Source of the DNA: Paraescarpia echinospica
Taxonomy: Eukaryota; Annelida; Polychaeta; Sabellida; Siboglinidae
DNA length: 64,000 nucleotides
Reading direction: 5' to 3'
Assembly (NCBI GenBank): GCA_020002185.1
Contig: CM034538.1
Location: forward strand, 67,182,211 to 67,246,210
Part shown: positions 47,813 to 60,826 of the stretch, piece after piece
How the letters are laid out: each line of letters begins with the position of its first letter
Numbering within the stretch: position 1 is the first letter of the stretch
The notes under the pieces: model-generated
The model's input: only the letters and a program-made list of their open reading frames with translations
What the model was told of the DNA's origin: nothing
Databases searched by the model: none
Translations under genes and position numbers: made by a program

Positions 47813-48388
47813 TTACTCATCCTATGTTCACGCAACTCAGAAACGAGTTTCAAACATTACTTTCAAATACAGTCACGAATTATCCACTAAATAATTGTTG
47901 TAACACTCGCGGGTGTAGCATATTTATTTGAAGTAAAATTGATTATTAATTTCGAAAACAAACAATGATCCAAATGAAAACAGTTATTTAACTATAGTTG
48001 ATTGAAACATTGACCTCTCTGTCACAAGTGAGGCTACTGTTGCTAGTTTCCTCACGTCGAACAGATATCTTGGTTTACTACTTGCTTGTCTACTGTTAGC
48101 CACTCAGATCGGCCGTGAACACGTTTCCAGAGGAGTATTTATACGAGTGTCGGAACTGTGCCCCAATGCGGTCAAACTATTCAAAATGCGGTTGCCAACG
48201 TTTTCTTCTTATGAAATTTACTTTAAAACTGGCATCAAGTACCTGTGAAAAGTGTCGCAACCATTTACTATATAGGTGTGTCCTCTTGGAAAACAAGAAA
48301 TAACAAAAGCTAAACGTCAGAAATGATTGAAATTGTTAGTAGGCCTACATGTTGTTGTTGTGCCATAAATGTGGAATAATGTCTGAAA
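47813..48388. other. Non-coding DNA
   Basis: A 62-codon plus frame at 48115-48303 has three CxxC-like spacings (YECRNCAP, KCGCQRF, TCEKCRNH), but it is short and no family is recognised. Confidence 0.35.
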
Positions 48389-48705
48389 CAAATATAGGTT
48401 AAGTCAGTTGTTGATTATTTAGCAAATAGTGAAAACATATCCATTTATATGTCACCCATTGGCAATAATCCAGCCGGTGTGTTATTGTACACTGTAAATG
48501 GATCCCGTCGTATATGTATATATATATATAACCGGTAAAACGTCACGGCGTGGTAAATGGACCCCGGGTCCATGTACGACGGGATCCATTTACAGTGTAC
48601 AATAACACACCGGCTGGATTATTGCCAATGGGTGACATATAAATGGATATGTTTTCACTATTTGCTAAATAATCAACAACTGACTAATCACTTAACCTAT
48701 ATTTG
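48389..48705. repeat. Large perfect foldback with about 123-bp arms
   Basis: The left arm (48389-48511, starting caaatataggttaag) and right arm (48576-48705) appear identical as reverse complements apart from one 7-bp insertion in the right arm. The apex of about 64 bp holds a short (TA)n and a nested palindrome atggaccccgggtccat (7-bp stem). Apex and arm share a gtaaatgga(t/c)ccc motif. No coding capacity. The arms' identity suggests recent origin or gene conversion. Confidence 0.92.
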
Positions 48706-48737
<32 letters not shown>

Positions 48738-48920
48738 AATATATAATTATATATATATATATGTATATGTGTATATATATATATATACACATATACATAT
48801 AATATATATATACATGTATATACATATATGCATATATATATATATATATATAATATGTATATATAATATATATACATGTATATACATATATGTACATATA
48901 TATATATATTATATATATAA
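48706..48920. repeat. TA-rich microsatellite
   Basis: (TA)n with gtatatacatg interruptions, continuing from the right arm of the foldback. Tyrosine/isoleucine open frames on both strands are artefacts. Confidence 0.92.
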
Positions 48921-49344
48921 CATTTTATTTAATGTGTTTGGGCAAAAGCTCAACATCTTTGCACTGTTGGGTATTGTGCATGCTGATCAGTGTTTACCCA
49001 TTTTTTTCATTACATTTTGTAACATTCTATAACGAAAAAGGCGAATATACTAATTTAACACTACGTTCCAACTTCGGAGAACAGGTATATTTATGTCAAT
49101 GGCCAGCATATATGAATAACATATTAGCTTGAGTTTAAGAAAGGCAAATTTTGTGTCGCGTATCACCGCTAGCTTACCCACGAAACAAGAAACCTAGCGA
49201 GCGCATCAGTCTGTTACGGTACTGCCATCTGAAGAATTGATCACCACTCAATACTTTCTCGTAGTAAATAGTAAACAACTACCATTGTGTTTTCTGAATT
49301 TGCAGATCAGAGGCCAATACTCCAAGGAAGCGAATGAACGTATA
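48921..49344. other. Non-coding DNA
   Basis: Nothing recognised. Confidence 0.45.
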
Positions 49345-50585
49345 GAAAGAGGCGAGTGAACATCGGGGAGGAATAAGAAACGAGTGAACATCGGGGAAGG
49401 AATAAGAGACGAGTGAACATCGGGGTGGGGTGGAATAAGACGAGTCGAGTGAACATAGGGGGAGGAGGAATAAGAGACGAGTGAACATAGGGGGAGGAGG
49501 AATAAGAGAAGGAACATAGGGGGAGGAGGAATAAGAGATTAGTGAACATAGGGGGATGAGGAATAAGAGACGAGTGAACATAGGGGAGGAGAAATAAGAG
49601 ACGAGTGAACATAGGGGGAGGAATAAGAGGCAATTGAACATCGGGGGGGAGGAGGAATAAGAGACGAGTGAACATAGGGGGGGAAGAGACGAGTGAACAT
49701 CGGGGGAGGAGGAATAAGAGGCGAGTGAACATCGGAGGAGGAATAAAAGATGAGTGAACATCGGAGGAGGAGGAATAAGAGATGAGTGAACATAGGGGGA
49801 GGAGGAATAAGAGACCAGTGAACATAGGGGAGGAGAAATAAGAGACGAGTGAACATAGGGGGGAGGAATAAGAAGCGAGTGAACATCGGGGGGAATAAGA
49901 GACGAGTGAACATCGGGGGAGGAATAAGAGGCGAGTGAACATCGGGGGAGGAGGAATAAGAGGCGAGTGAACATCGGAGGAGGAATAAGAGGCGAGTGAA
50001 CATCGGAGGAGGAATAAAAGACGAGTGAACATCGGAGGAGGAGGAATAAGAGACGAGTGGACATAGGGGGAGGAGGAATAAGAGGCGAGTGAACATCGGA
50101 GGAGGAATAAGAGACGAGTGAACATCGGGGGGGAATAAGAGACGAATGGACATCGGGGGAGGAGGAATAAGAGGCGAGTGAACATCGGAGGAGGAATAAG
50201 AGACGAGTGAACATAGGGGGAGGAGGAATAAGAGACGAGTGAACATAGGGGGAGGATGAATAAGAGACGAGTGAACATAGGGGGAGGAGGAATAAGAGAC
50301 GAGTGAACATCGGGGGGGATAAGAGACGAATGGACATCGGGGGGAGAGGAATAAGAGGCGAGTGAACATCGGGGGAGGAGGAATAAGAGGCGAGTGAACA
50401 TCGGGGGATAAAGAATAAGAGACGAGTAGACATCGGAGGAGGAGGAATAAGAGACGAGTGAACATGGGGGGAGGAGGAATAAGAGACGAGTGAACATAGA
50501 GGGAGGAGGAATAAGAGACGAGTGAACATCGGGGGAGAATAAATAAGAGACGAGTGAACATCGGGGGATTAGGAATAAGAGACGC
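49345..50585. repeat. G-rich minisatellite, unit about 30-35 bp, nearly 40 copies
   Basis: The unit is gaggaataagagacgagtga followed by acat(a/c)ggggga. Copies vary in G-run length and in ac/gc and at/ac positions. The complementary strand lacks stop codons in all three frames, giving overlapping minus frames of 353-426 codons (SLVSYSSSPYVH-type repeats). Frame cycling through G-run length changes shows the reading frame is not under selection. Confidence 0.97.
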
Positions 50586-51074
50586 ACTTAAAACTCTCAA
50601 AAGGTAGCATATTAATTTATCAATCTTTTTTGAATTACAAGATCGGAATTATTTAATTCCGTCGTCAAAGAGGTAGAAATTACCATGATTCAAAGAGCTG
50701 CCATTCACTGAACACCACGTAACCCATTCGTCTGCAAGAATGCGTGACGGTTACCAATTCTCCAGTTTCCAATTAAAAATCCATTTCATCGAAAACTCCT
50801 TCGCTCGAATTACCCAACAATCCGTCACAAAATTCGATATGAATGTGTTGCATTTCTAAGAATCTATACAGATTCGTTTCCGTTTGTTACACGGGGTCAA
50901 GCTTTTAAAGTCGAAGCTTTTAGACTAATGACCAAAGTAATTGAGCGTCTGCTCCGACCGTGGCACTGTTACATCTCGCGGACATTCAACCCGTGAACAC
51001 ACTCGCAGGCGGCAGATTGAATGAGGAATTCCTGCCGTGAATTGTCAATATGAATTAAGGCCATCCGCGTGCTC
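50586..51074. other. Non-coding DNA, possible conserved island
   Basis: Unique, average composition, no repeats. No motif. Confidence 0.4.
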
Positions 51075-51640
51075 GTTGAAAAGATTACGGGCACCAGAAC
51101 ATCGTCAACTGTCACGCACGACGCTGTCACTACTGAAGCAATAATCACTTTCGAAATTGTTGTTTTCTCATCGGAATCTGTTATCATTCTAAAGTGGCGT
51201 TTGTCTCGTACGGCAGCAATAGACGCTTCAGGAAATATGTTTTCTTCTGAATGTGTGTGATCGCTCTAAAGTGGCGTATTGTCACGTACGGGACCAACAA
51301 TCACTTCGGGAGTTTCTGGTTCGATAGATGTGATCACTCTAAAATAAGGACGGGAGTGGCATTTTGTGACCTAGGTCTAACGAAGACAATGATGATTTTC
51401 GAAAATGTTGCTTCATCTTCGGAATATGTCAAGTACAAGAGTAGTGTTTTGTCACGTACTGGGAGCAAATCACTCGAGAACATATTATTTTCACTTCGGT
51501 ATGTAAGATCGCTCTAAAATGTACACGAACGAAGAGTGGCGTTTTGTCTCGTACGAAAGCATTATTTAAAAACGTTCTCTACTCTCCGGAATGTATAGTC
51601 ACTCTAATACATGTCTAATGGTGGAGGAGTGGCGTTTTGT
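51075..51640. repeat. Highly degenerate tandem repeat, about 75-120-bp units
   Basis: Recurrent blocks in the same order: agtggcgttttgtctcgtac (near 51193, 51262, 51354, 51436, 51535 and 51630), a gcaata/gcaaat block, a ttcggaatatgt-like block and atcactctaaa. About five or six ancient units with indels. No coding frame spans them. Confidence 0.7.
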
Positions 51641-53392
51641 AGCATAGATTGGGGTAACTCCCCTCCATGGCTGCTGTCCAGTTAGGCATGAGATCGATCA
51701 AATGTCAAATCAAAGACATCTTGCCCACACCTCTAATTATGTGTGATTCGGGGAAGTTTGTAAACATCTGCCCCATATACTTTAGAGAGCTGACTCGGTT
51801 TGATACCAATTTATTAATAATGTGTGGTTGTTCCCCTTTGCCAAATAAGACTTCCGCACATGTGTTGTAGATATATGCACCGGCGTAGGTGCGCCGAGAT
51901 TACGTAAGTTAGTTACGTTTACCCCCCTCCGTGGAAATTGGTAATGTCACAGTAAGGTAAGTTCTTATATATTGTTCTTAGGACTGCTAAGAACGTTTTA
52001 TATATAATTTCCTGGCAGACCTTTCCAATCGAACACCATCTAGACTTCCCTAGGAAACGCTCATCCACGCTACAATTACCGTGCTAAGATTACACGTGCA
52101 CATATATCCACCGCTGTCCATAGCCAAGTTCATTCAGCTGAATAAACTACGTAGATTAAGGAAATTGCCTAGGGTCCATGAGGATGATGATTCGAACTCT
52201 TAATGTGTCGACTGAGATTCAGATCCTCTCCACCGCATCCCACACATCGGTCGTGAGTTTGTTAGCAAAAGGACATACTATGATAAGTCACTGCTGTATT
52301 AGTGGTCAGCTTCTGTCTCGTCAGACAAAGTGTTGCTTTCGCTGCTTCATACCGGCGACTTGCCTGCACGATGACTCGCTCGCTCGATCTCCTGGTTTGT
52401 CCGCTATTATTATGTTTCGATGGCGATGACAGACGTCAGTAAGACTGGCTCGCCAGGTAAATATGTCTTCGGCAACTCTTTGCCAGTGCAAATGACCAAC
52501 GCCGTAGTCTTTCACACCTCTTTTGACGACATCACAAGGTCTTTTGTGAGGTGGATACTGGACATCCGTTGCCGTATCTATGCAAGCAACTGTAGACGCC
52601 TATGTTTGATAATGTTACTCAGTATAATGTTGATATAATTGTTAATTTTAATTCCTCCTGTTAGCTGTACATTGTCCATGTCTCTGTGTAGTCATCACCA
52701 TATAATCAGATGCCAAGAATACATTCGTGATACACTTTCAGTTTAAAATACAGTGGTTTATAGAAAATCTGATTGACAAAATATTAAATAAATTACTGTT
52801 GATCTGAGGGAAGAAATTGGACCTGACCAAACACATTGTTCCATAAACGAATTGATCCACCTAAAGAAGAAATGTGTAGTCATATGTTTCGGCTAAATCA
52901 ATTCGGAAATAAAACCGGAAGTGATCCCCAAATTGCATGAAGGTAGGGTGTTACAACGAAGCAAAACGATAATGGACTGTTCTGTGAATACACTTATGGC
53001 AGTTTCACAGGTGTGTGTCCGTGTTGCGTGGATGGTCGTGGTAATATCGCCATGCTTTATTACACACAGAATTAACGAGGCTCCACTTACACACGGTCCT
53101 GTCCGTACTTCAAACGGTTTTTGTTGTGCAGTTGTTTGTGTGAAATGTCAGTCACCTTTCGGAGACACAGACTGGGGTGACACAAAGCTACCTGGATCTA
53201 TAAAGGCGCTACTACACAAGAGCTACGTTTAGCAGCTCCACTAACATTGTAACTGCCAATAACATAATGATACAATCAGAAATTTGCATTCAATAACAAG
53301 TATTAACAATGTTGCCATCCAAGGTAACGAGCTCCGATTTATATCAGTTCAATATTGTCGGTGATGTGAGCCTTCCTTGTATCTAATCTTTT
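51641..53392. other. Non-coding DNA
   Basis: A small hairpin gttcttag/ctaagaac lies at about 51978-51998. Unassigned frames of 83 codons (52178-52429) and 103 codons (52921-53232) have no recognised domains. Confidence 0.45.
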
Positions 53393-53872
53393 AACAACGT
53401 TACACCATGCTACGTAGTTCTTCCATACCTTCAATGAGGTTGAAGATAATATTTCTATAATTATTTTCATAACCAATCAGCATTTATTAACGTATATTTT
53501 GTTACTATATTATATACATATATTGACACTATAGTTTACCTAAGTTCTGCAATAAGCTAAGTATTTTCTTAATTGTTTTTGCTGTTCTACATACGGTATA
53601 TCGTTTCCATGTTTGTATGCTTTATGTCGTCCCACTTCATGACGTTGTGAAAGACGTAGGCCATTTTGTGATGTACTTCCCGTGAGTCACGCTTTTATTC
53701 CGGTGTCCGAACAATGGGACACATTTCTTAGTTACCTCAGATAAATTATCTTTAAAGGGAAGTAACCAACATGAACATGTATACTTTTTTTATTAAAAAA
53801 CGGCTGTTTCGGTTAAACTCGAACTTCATCAAGTGTCACTGTGGCAATAGGGTCGACGTTTCGGCAAGTCCA
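53393..53872. repeat. Diverged tandem duplication, copy A
   Basis: Matches copy B at 53975-54352 along its length: acttccataccttca-type start, ataaccaatcag, cgtatattttgt, tatcgtttccatgtttgtatg, atgacgttgtgaaag, ttattccggtgtcc and tagggtcgacgtttcggcaa. Copy A carries about 70 bp absent from B after ccggtgtcc. Confidence 0.85.
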
Positions 53873-53974
53873 ACAATAGTTCATCTTAGTATAGCCAGCA
53901 GGTGTCCGATTTGTATTAATTAAATGTTCTCGTTGATGTGAAACTCCCTTATATACGATCTAGATACTGTTCTT

Positions 53975-54352
53975 TCACTAATGTTACATCATGCTACCTA
54001 GTACTTCCATACCTTCATTGACGTTGAAGAAACATTTCTATAATGATTTTCATAACCAATCAGTACTTGTAACGTATATTTTGTAACTGTAAGATTTCTC
54101 AATTCTGGACTAAGCTTAGTATTTTCTTAATTGTCTTATGTTGTTATTCCACTCACGGTAATCGTTTCCATGTTTGTATGTAGTTCCACTACATGACGTT
54201 GTGAAAGATGGGGGGGGGGCATTTTGTGACGTACTTCCGGAGATTCACGCATTTATTCCGGTGTCCATTAAAAAAAATGTTCTTTTGGTTACATACAAAC
54301 TTCCTAAAAAGTGTCACTGTGACTATATAGGGTCAACGTTTTGGCAAGACCA
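53975..54352. repeat. Diverged tandem duplication, copy B
   Basis: Partner of copy A, offset by about 585 bp in the same orientation. Contains a poly-G run near 54210-54219. A 71-codon frame overlapping it (54174-54389) is not preserved in copy A. Confidence 0.85.
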
Positions 54353-54694
54353 CAGCCACAATACAAAACACAAGAGGCAAGGTGGCTAGTCTTTTTTACA
54401 CCACTACGTTATAAAACATATAGTAACTGATCTACTGGCTAAATATATCAAGACATGCACCGCGGTTCGTGAAATATGATAAGAGTCCGCCTACATACAT
54501 TGTGTGAACGTATGTTGGCAACGTTAAGAATTATCAACCTCACCGTACCAGATGCTACCGTCAATTCAAGTAGAGCTTGCTCTAGGAGGTGGTCCTGAGG
54601 TTGGCTTTTGGCGAGTCTGCGTTAAATAATAAAGTCCTGAATACCATCAAGGCCAAGAAAAGTGTGCTTGATAACATCCAATAATAGAAACATA
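54353..54694. other. Non-coding DNA
   Basis: Nothing recognised. Confidence 0.4.
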
Positions 54695-55619
<925 letters not shown>

Positions 55620-55680
<61 letters not shown>

Positions 55681-55830
55681 TGTGTGTGTGTGTACGTGCG
55701 TATGTGAGTGCGTGGGTGTATGTGGTGTGAGTGTGTGGTACAGTGGTGTATGTAAACGTGTGTATGTACGTGCGTATGTGCGGGCGTTTGTGTGTTGCGT
55801 GCATACGTACGTGCATACATGTCTATCACT
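55620..55830. repeat. TG microsatellite with degenerate flank
   Basis: (GT)n to about 55693, then degenerate gtgcgtatgtg-like sequence. Frames on both strands are artefacts. Confidence 0.92.
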
Positions 55831-56712
55831 GTGTGTTTAAACTTGACTTATATGTGCACGCATGTTGTTCTTACACTCGTCCTAACAGCAGATTACGCCT
55901 TTGTCAATGGAAACTAAGATTAGCGCAATGTGACGAAATGTATTTTTTAGCAAGCACCAAATCCCCGGTGAACACGACCTCAATCTGGACGGCCCACGCC
56001 GCACACCAACGACCTCTGTCCGTTGACGATGAAAGCAACGTGAGGTCTGCTGTTCTGGCTGAGTAGGTGGTCTCACGTGTCCACATAGTCGCTTATTTCA
56101 CACCGCAATTGATTACCTGGCGCGTTCTCATAATAGATTTATGACACGTACGAACAATGAGATCACCAGTGTATCACCAGTGTATCACCGACGCACTAAC
56201 AGCGCCGTAATATTTGACGAACATTGACCGGGGAGTTTCTCTGCAGATCGCCTGTGGCGCTCCTGACCTTATACGCCGCTTTTGTATCGGATCGTTCGCG
56301 CTTAAGCATCATTTACGCTAATTGCTTTTATTCAATTTCTTCCATGTGTCAACATGACGTAAGCAGGACACGCACCAGAAAGTTGGGAGTGGAGACACCG
56401 CCTGGGTTGTAGACAATGCAATGCTTTTGTACGAACACATACTTGTTAGATATATATAATTTAACACGATTTGGAGCGACAGCGCGGAATAAGTCCGCAG
56501 GGAACGCATAACCGTACAGCACTTCGTTGATTAGGCTAGTGACAACAACAAATCATTGGGTGGAAACGTTACGTCATCGGTTCGTAACCGTTTTTGGCAG
56601 TAACCCAAATTCCCGTCGCAGGACATGCTTTCATTGCTTTGCAACACATGCCTTCTAACAGTTAACTTGTGATAAATTTATATTAAACGAAATTAAAATA
56701 AAATGCATAATT
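55831..56712. other. Non-coding DNA
   Basis: GC-richer at 55900-56290. No recognised exon; short frames on both strands overlap. Confidence 0.45.
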
Positions 56713-56874
56713 AACACACACACACGCACACGCACACGCACACGCACACGCACACGCACACGCACACGCACACGCACACGCACACGCACACGCACACGCA
56801 CACGCACACGCACACGCACACGCACACGCACACGCACACGCACACACACACACACACACCGACACGCACACGGA

Positions 56875-56938
<64 letters not shown>
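56713..56938. repeat. CACACG hexamer and CA microsatellite
   Basis: About 20 units of cacacg (to about 56840), then (CA)n with cgacacgcacacggagac interruptions and a final (CA)n. The hexamer phase is almost perfect. Confidence 0.97.
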
Positions 56939-56942
<4 letters not shown>

Positions 56943-57439
56943 AGTGAGAACATTTATTGAACTTACTTACGAGACACGAAAAAATCACAAAATCAGCGCC
57001 GTTTTTTATTAAAGAAGGAAGACACGCCTTGCAAATCGAAAGCAAAGATGGCGGTGTCGGGAAGATCGTACAATTTTAATATGTTTGAAAGAGACGAAGC
57101 TACCACTACTGTTTCGTACTTACTTACTTACTTACAGACAATGTGATAGACAACATAATGTGTCTAGACATGCACAATTCAAGCGATATTTGTCTGTGAA
57201 CATGTACAGTACTTCGAAGGCTTCGATATGGAAGGAATCGAAATTGGCACTGATTTTCGCCAAGTGCGCGCTCGATGCCGTTTCAGCGGAATCAAACCGA
57301 ATATTTATTTGCTATTACTAGATGTATGAGAGACGAACAATTTACTCGAAATGTTGCAGGAATTTGAAATGCGATATGATGTAATATCGCATGCATGATC
57401 TTTAAAATCCATGCAACCTTTAGCAAACTTATTCGTCTT
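56939..57439. other. Non-coding DNA with YY1-like site
   Basis: aaagatggcggtg at 57044-57056 resembles a YY1 site. A (TACT)n run lies at 57117-57134. No exon recognised. Confidence 0.35.
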
Positions 57440-57569
57440 TGGTGCATCTGGTACGGTCAAGCAGGGAAATAAAGGAAAGTTCGGACAGTCACAGGAGACC
57501 ATTGGTCACTCACTCAAAATGGCCAGGCGACCCAATTTTGGGTCGCAACCCAGTGGCTAAGAACCGCTG
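57440..57569 (-). mobile_element. Candidate hAT element terminus
   Basis: Read on the minus strand from 57569: cagcggttcttagccactgg followed by gttgcgacccaaaattggg. This resembles the CAGTGGTTCTCAACCACTGGG and GGGTCGC ends of metazoan hAT (Charlie-like) elements. The opposite terminus was not found, so this is probably a solo end. Confidence 0.5.
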
Positions 57570-58842
57570 CTGGGTTACGCAATTGACGACAGCGAGGCCA
57601 AGGCGAGGGTTGATGCAACCCCTTGATGTTCCCGGCCGGCTCAGCGGCGAGTGATCACACACCGATTGGGAATGTGCCACGGGGGCTTACAAGATGCCCG
57701 AAGTAGTCGCGATTTGCGCCGTTTCCTGTAAGACGAAAAAGCAGAGCGTGTCTGTGAGAGTTAATTGTGTGCAGCCATGTCGGCGGTATCGTTTAACATA
57801 CACCGAGAGAGTATCGAGTAAGTGTCAACGAGTACTCGACGACAGTCGTCGACGTGTTCCCAGATTCTGTTTTTTATTTACGACAACCACGTGACACGTC
57901 GCAAACGACGATATTGCATTGATCAATATATCTAGGATCGGAAAAGTTTAGTTATCTGCCAGAGGCATGCAATAAGCCAAATAAATGTTTTGTTTATAGA
58001 CTGAACTACTGAATGAATAATAAGGAAACAATCAAGTGAAAGTGGTGAAAAACGTAATTCCATTTACGTTTATTTAAGCTTTACTTTATATTGGACCCCT
58101 GTTATCACTGCAGAGTACATTTGCATCGTTATATCTAATAATAGATACGTTTCATGTACTGGGTGTAACGACAACAAACATAAATCGATGGAAATTCAAT
58201 AAAAGCTGATAATAGTAGAACTGGAGAGAAAAAAATCGAATCCTGTGTAATATCATGCTTCGTTCGTTCGTTCGTTCGTTTGTTCGTTCGTTCGTTTGCC
58301 CGGGTTGTAGATATCGTTCCCGTTCTTCGTAAGCAAATTGTCCACTGCCATATCCATATCCATATTCATATCTATTCACACGCATTATTAGGACAGAAAC
58401 GACGCATTCAGCATGACACTTCCTTCCATGAACCATTAATGACACTTGGGGTTAACTCTCCAGTGTTTACGTGACACGTGACTGCAGTAATCCGGCTTAA
58501 GCCTGGCCAGCCTCGTCACGAGATAGTCATTTTTGCCAAGTTGTCTGGGGATTGACTCATCCATTTTTTTGTAATCCCAAGATAAGTGCAACGACTTTGG
58601 TCCACAGCACACTGCTATAAACTAAGTAATATTGGCGTAGAACTGAAAGCGAGTGAAATACATGAATGGCAATGTGTCAACCATGCGTGTTGGTCATACT
58701 GAAACATTGATTTAAGATAAGGCCAGATAAATTATGTATTTGTTTTGTAGCGAGCTGAAAATAGTGTATTTTCATGGACCGTTTAAACGGGTAGGCCTAA
58801 GTTTGTGTTGCTGGTTTATATCTCAAGATGAATTACCTTACA
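57570..58842. other. Mostly unique non-coding DNA
   Basis: GC-richer at 57580-57900. A (CGTT)n run lies at 58259-58297. No recognised exon. Confidence 0.45.
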
Positions 58843-59033
58843 GGCACGCACGCACGCACGCACACACGCACGCACAGACACACACGCACACACACATATA
58901 CACACCACACACACGTGTGTGTGCGTGCGGGCGCGCGTGCGTGCGTGCGTGCATACACGTATGTGTATGTGCGTGCGTTTGTTTGTGGGTGCGCGAGTGT
59001 GAATGCGCGCGTGTTTGCGAGGCGCGTGTGTGC
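58843..59033. repeat. Polarity-inverted GCAC/CA-TG/GTGC microsatellite
   Basis: GCAC and CA units switch to TG and GTGC units at a central cacgtg (58912-58917), so the halves are roughly reverse complements. The right half degenerates to about 59033. Frames on both strands are artefacts. Confidence 0.88.
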
Positions 59034-59616
59034 CAACGCTGAATCGTTGTAGCCTATAACAATACATTGATTACTTAATCCCACAAGACTGGTCGGATTG
59101 TCGGACATGGTGGGATGCTATTCGTCATCATCATCATCATCATTATCATCAACATCATCATCTGGTGCCGTGCCTACTGCAGGTGTAGGCGGCCATGACC
59201 TTACACATTTCACACGGTCACAGGTGTCTTCGATTAGTTTTGTTGTGGACTTTCGCAAGCAGCCTTTTGGTACATAAACGATACATCATTTCTCTGCCGA
59301 CCTCTGCCTCATTACCCATCTATCTTTCCGTCGTCACCTGGTGGTCAGATGTTCTCTTTCTCATCAAGCGCCTAAAATTATCAAGTTCTTAATTTTCCAT
59401 AAAGATAACACTTGGTCGATGAAGTGACGATCTTGCCTTTGGAGAGGGTGGTTTTCACACCCCATTTGCTATAGAGGGTTATTCAGTAGTGAATTGTAGC
59501 TTCTCGAACGCAATGGACACAAGTTAGTGTCATCTCTGTGTGTGCTGTCAAAGCTGATATAGCTAGCTTGAACTTCCTGTATTAACACTTCACGTCGGCT
59601 ACTACGAATTTCAGAA
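59034..59616. other. Non-coding DNA
   Basis: A (CAT)n-type run lies at 59127-59162. Nothing else recognised. Confidence 0.45.
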
Positions 59617-60585
59617 ACAAACTGAACAAAGTCGGTGCATCAAGACAGTAAGCAACCCTGTCGTGCTCCTATTTACACTCGGAACAATTCCAGGAACAAA
59701 CTGAACAAAGCCGGTGCATCAAGACAGTAAGCAACCCTGTCGTGCTCCTATTTACACTCGGAACAATTCCAGGAACAAACTGAACAAAGCCGGTGCATCA
59801 AGACAGTAAGCAACCCTGTCGTGCATCAAGACAGTAAGCAACCCTGTCGTGCTCCTATTTACACTCGGAACAATTCCAGGAACAAACTGAACAAAGCCGG
59901 TGCATCAAGACAGTAAGCAACCCTGTCGTGCTCCTATTTACACTCGGAACAATTCCAGGAACAAACTGAACAAAGCCGGTGCATCAAGACAGTAAGCAAC
60001 CCTGTCGTGCTCCTATTTACACTCGGAACAATTCCAGGAACAAACTGAACAAAGCCGGTGCATCAAGACAGTAAGCAACCCTGTCGTGCTCCTATTTACA
60101 CTCGGAACAATTCCAGGAACAAACTGAACAAAGCCGGTGCATCAAGACAGTAAGCAACCCTGTCGTGCTCCTATTTACACTCGGAACAATTCCAGGAACA
60201 AACTGAACAAAGCCGGTGCATCAAGACAGTAAGCAACCCTGTCGTGCTCCTATTTACACTCGGAACAATTCCAGGAACAAACTGAACAAAGCCGGTGCAT
60301 CAAGACAGTAAGCAACCCTGTCGTGCTCCTATTTACACTCGGAACAATTCCAGGAACAAACTGAACAAAGCCGGTGCATCAAGATAGTAAGCAACCCTGT
60401 CGTGCTCCTATTTACACTCGGAACAATTCCAGGAACAAACTGAACAAAGCCGGTGCATCAAGATAGTAAGCAACCCTGTCGTGCTCCTATTTACACTCGG
60501 AACAATTCCAGGAACAAACTGAACAAAGCCGGTGCATCAAGATAGTAAGCAACCCTGTCGTGCTCCTATTTACACTCGGAACAAG
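59617..60585. repeat. 79-bp satellite-like tandem array, about 12 copies
   Basis: The unit includes aacaaactgaacaaagccgg, tgcatcaagacagtaagcaa and ctcctatttacactcggaac. Copies are nearly identical. The first differs (caaagtcgg). The last three full copies share agatagtaag instead of agacagtaag. One copy has an internal 28-bp duplication (gtgcatcaagacagtaagca repeated near 59822). All plus frames meet stops, so it is non-coding. Confidence 0.97.
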
Positions 60586-60709
60586 TCTGCCAGCTGAACA
60601 GTGATGACGAATGCACAGTCAAAAGTTCATCTGAAACCCTGTCTAAAAAGGAATATATTATAAAGTAGTATAGTAACTACATGCAAACTATGAACTGTGA
60701 AAATATCGT
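60586..60709. other. Spacer between tandem arrays
   Basis: Short unique sequence. Confidence 0.4.
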
Positions 60710-60826
60710 AGTATACCCTTTATGAGGCATTTAGTTTATTTTTTCCCGTGCCGTATTCCTGTTGATCTATAGTATATCCTTTATGAAGTATTTTAGTTTA
60801 TTTTTTGCTGTGCCGTATTCTTATTG
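60710..60826. repeat. Two-copy tandem repeat, about 59 bp
   Basis: tagtataccctttatgaggc and tagtatatcctttatgaagt start two copies that also share tttagtttattttttc-type and gtgccgtattc segments. Confidence 0.85.

Noticed and set aside
49279..50600. Three overlapping minus-strand ORFs of 353-426 codons
   Set aside because: They are translations of one minisatellite that lacks stops on that strand. All three frames are open and cycle peptide motifs.
54174..54389. Frame containing KCHCDYIGS, suggestive of a GIY-YIG nuclease
   Set aside because: The frame is not preserved in the sister duplicate and other motif positions are missing.
59617..60585. 79-bp array as a possible CRISPR or rDNA spacer
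   Set aside because: No alternating repeat and spacer structure, and no rRNA sequence nearby.
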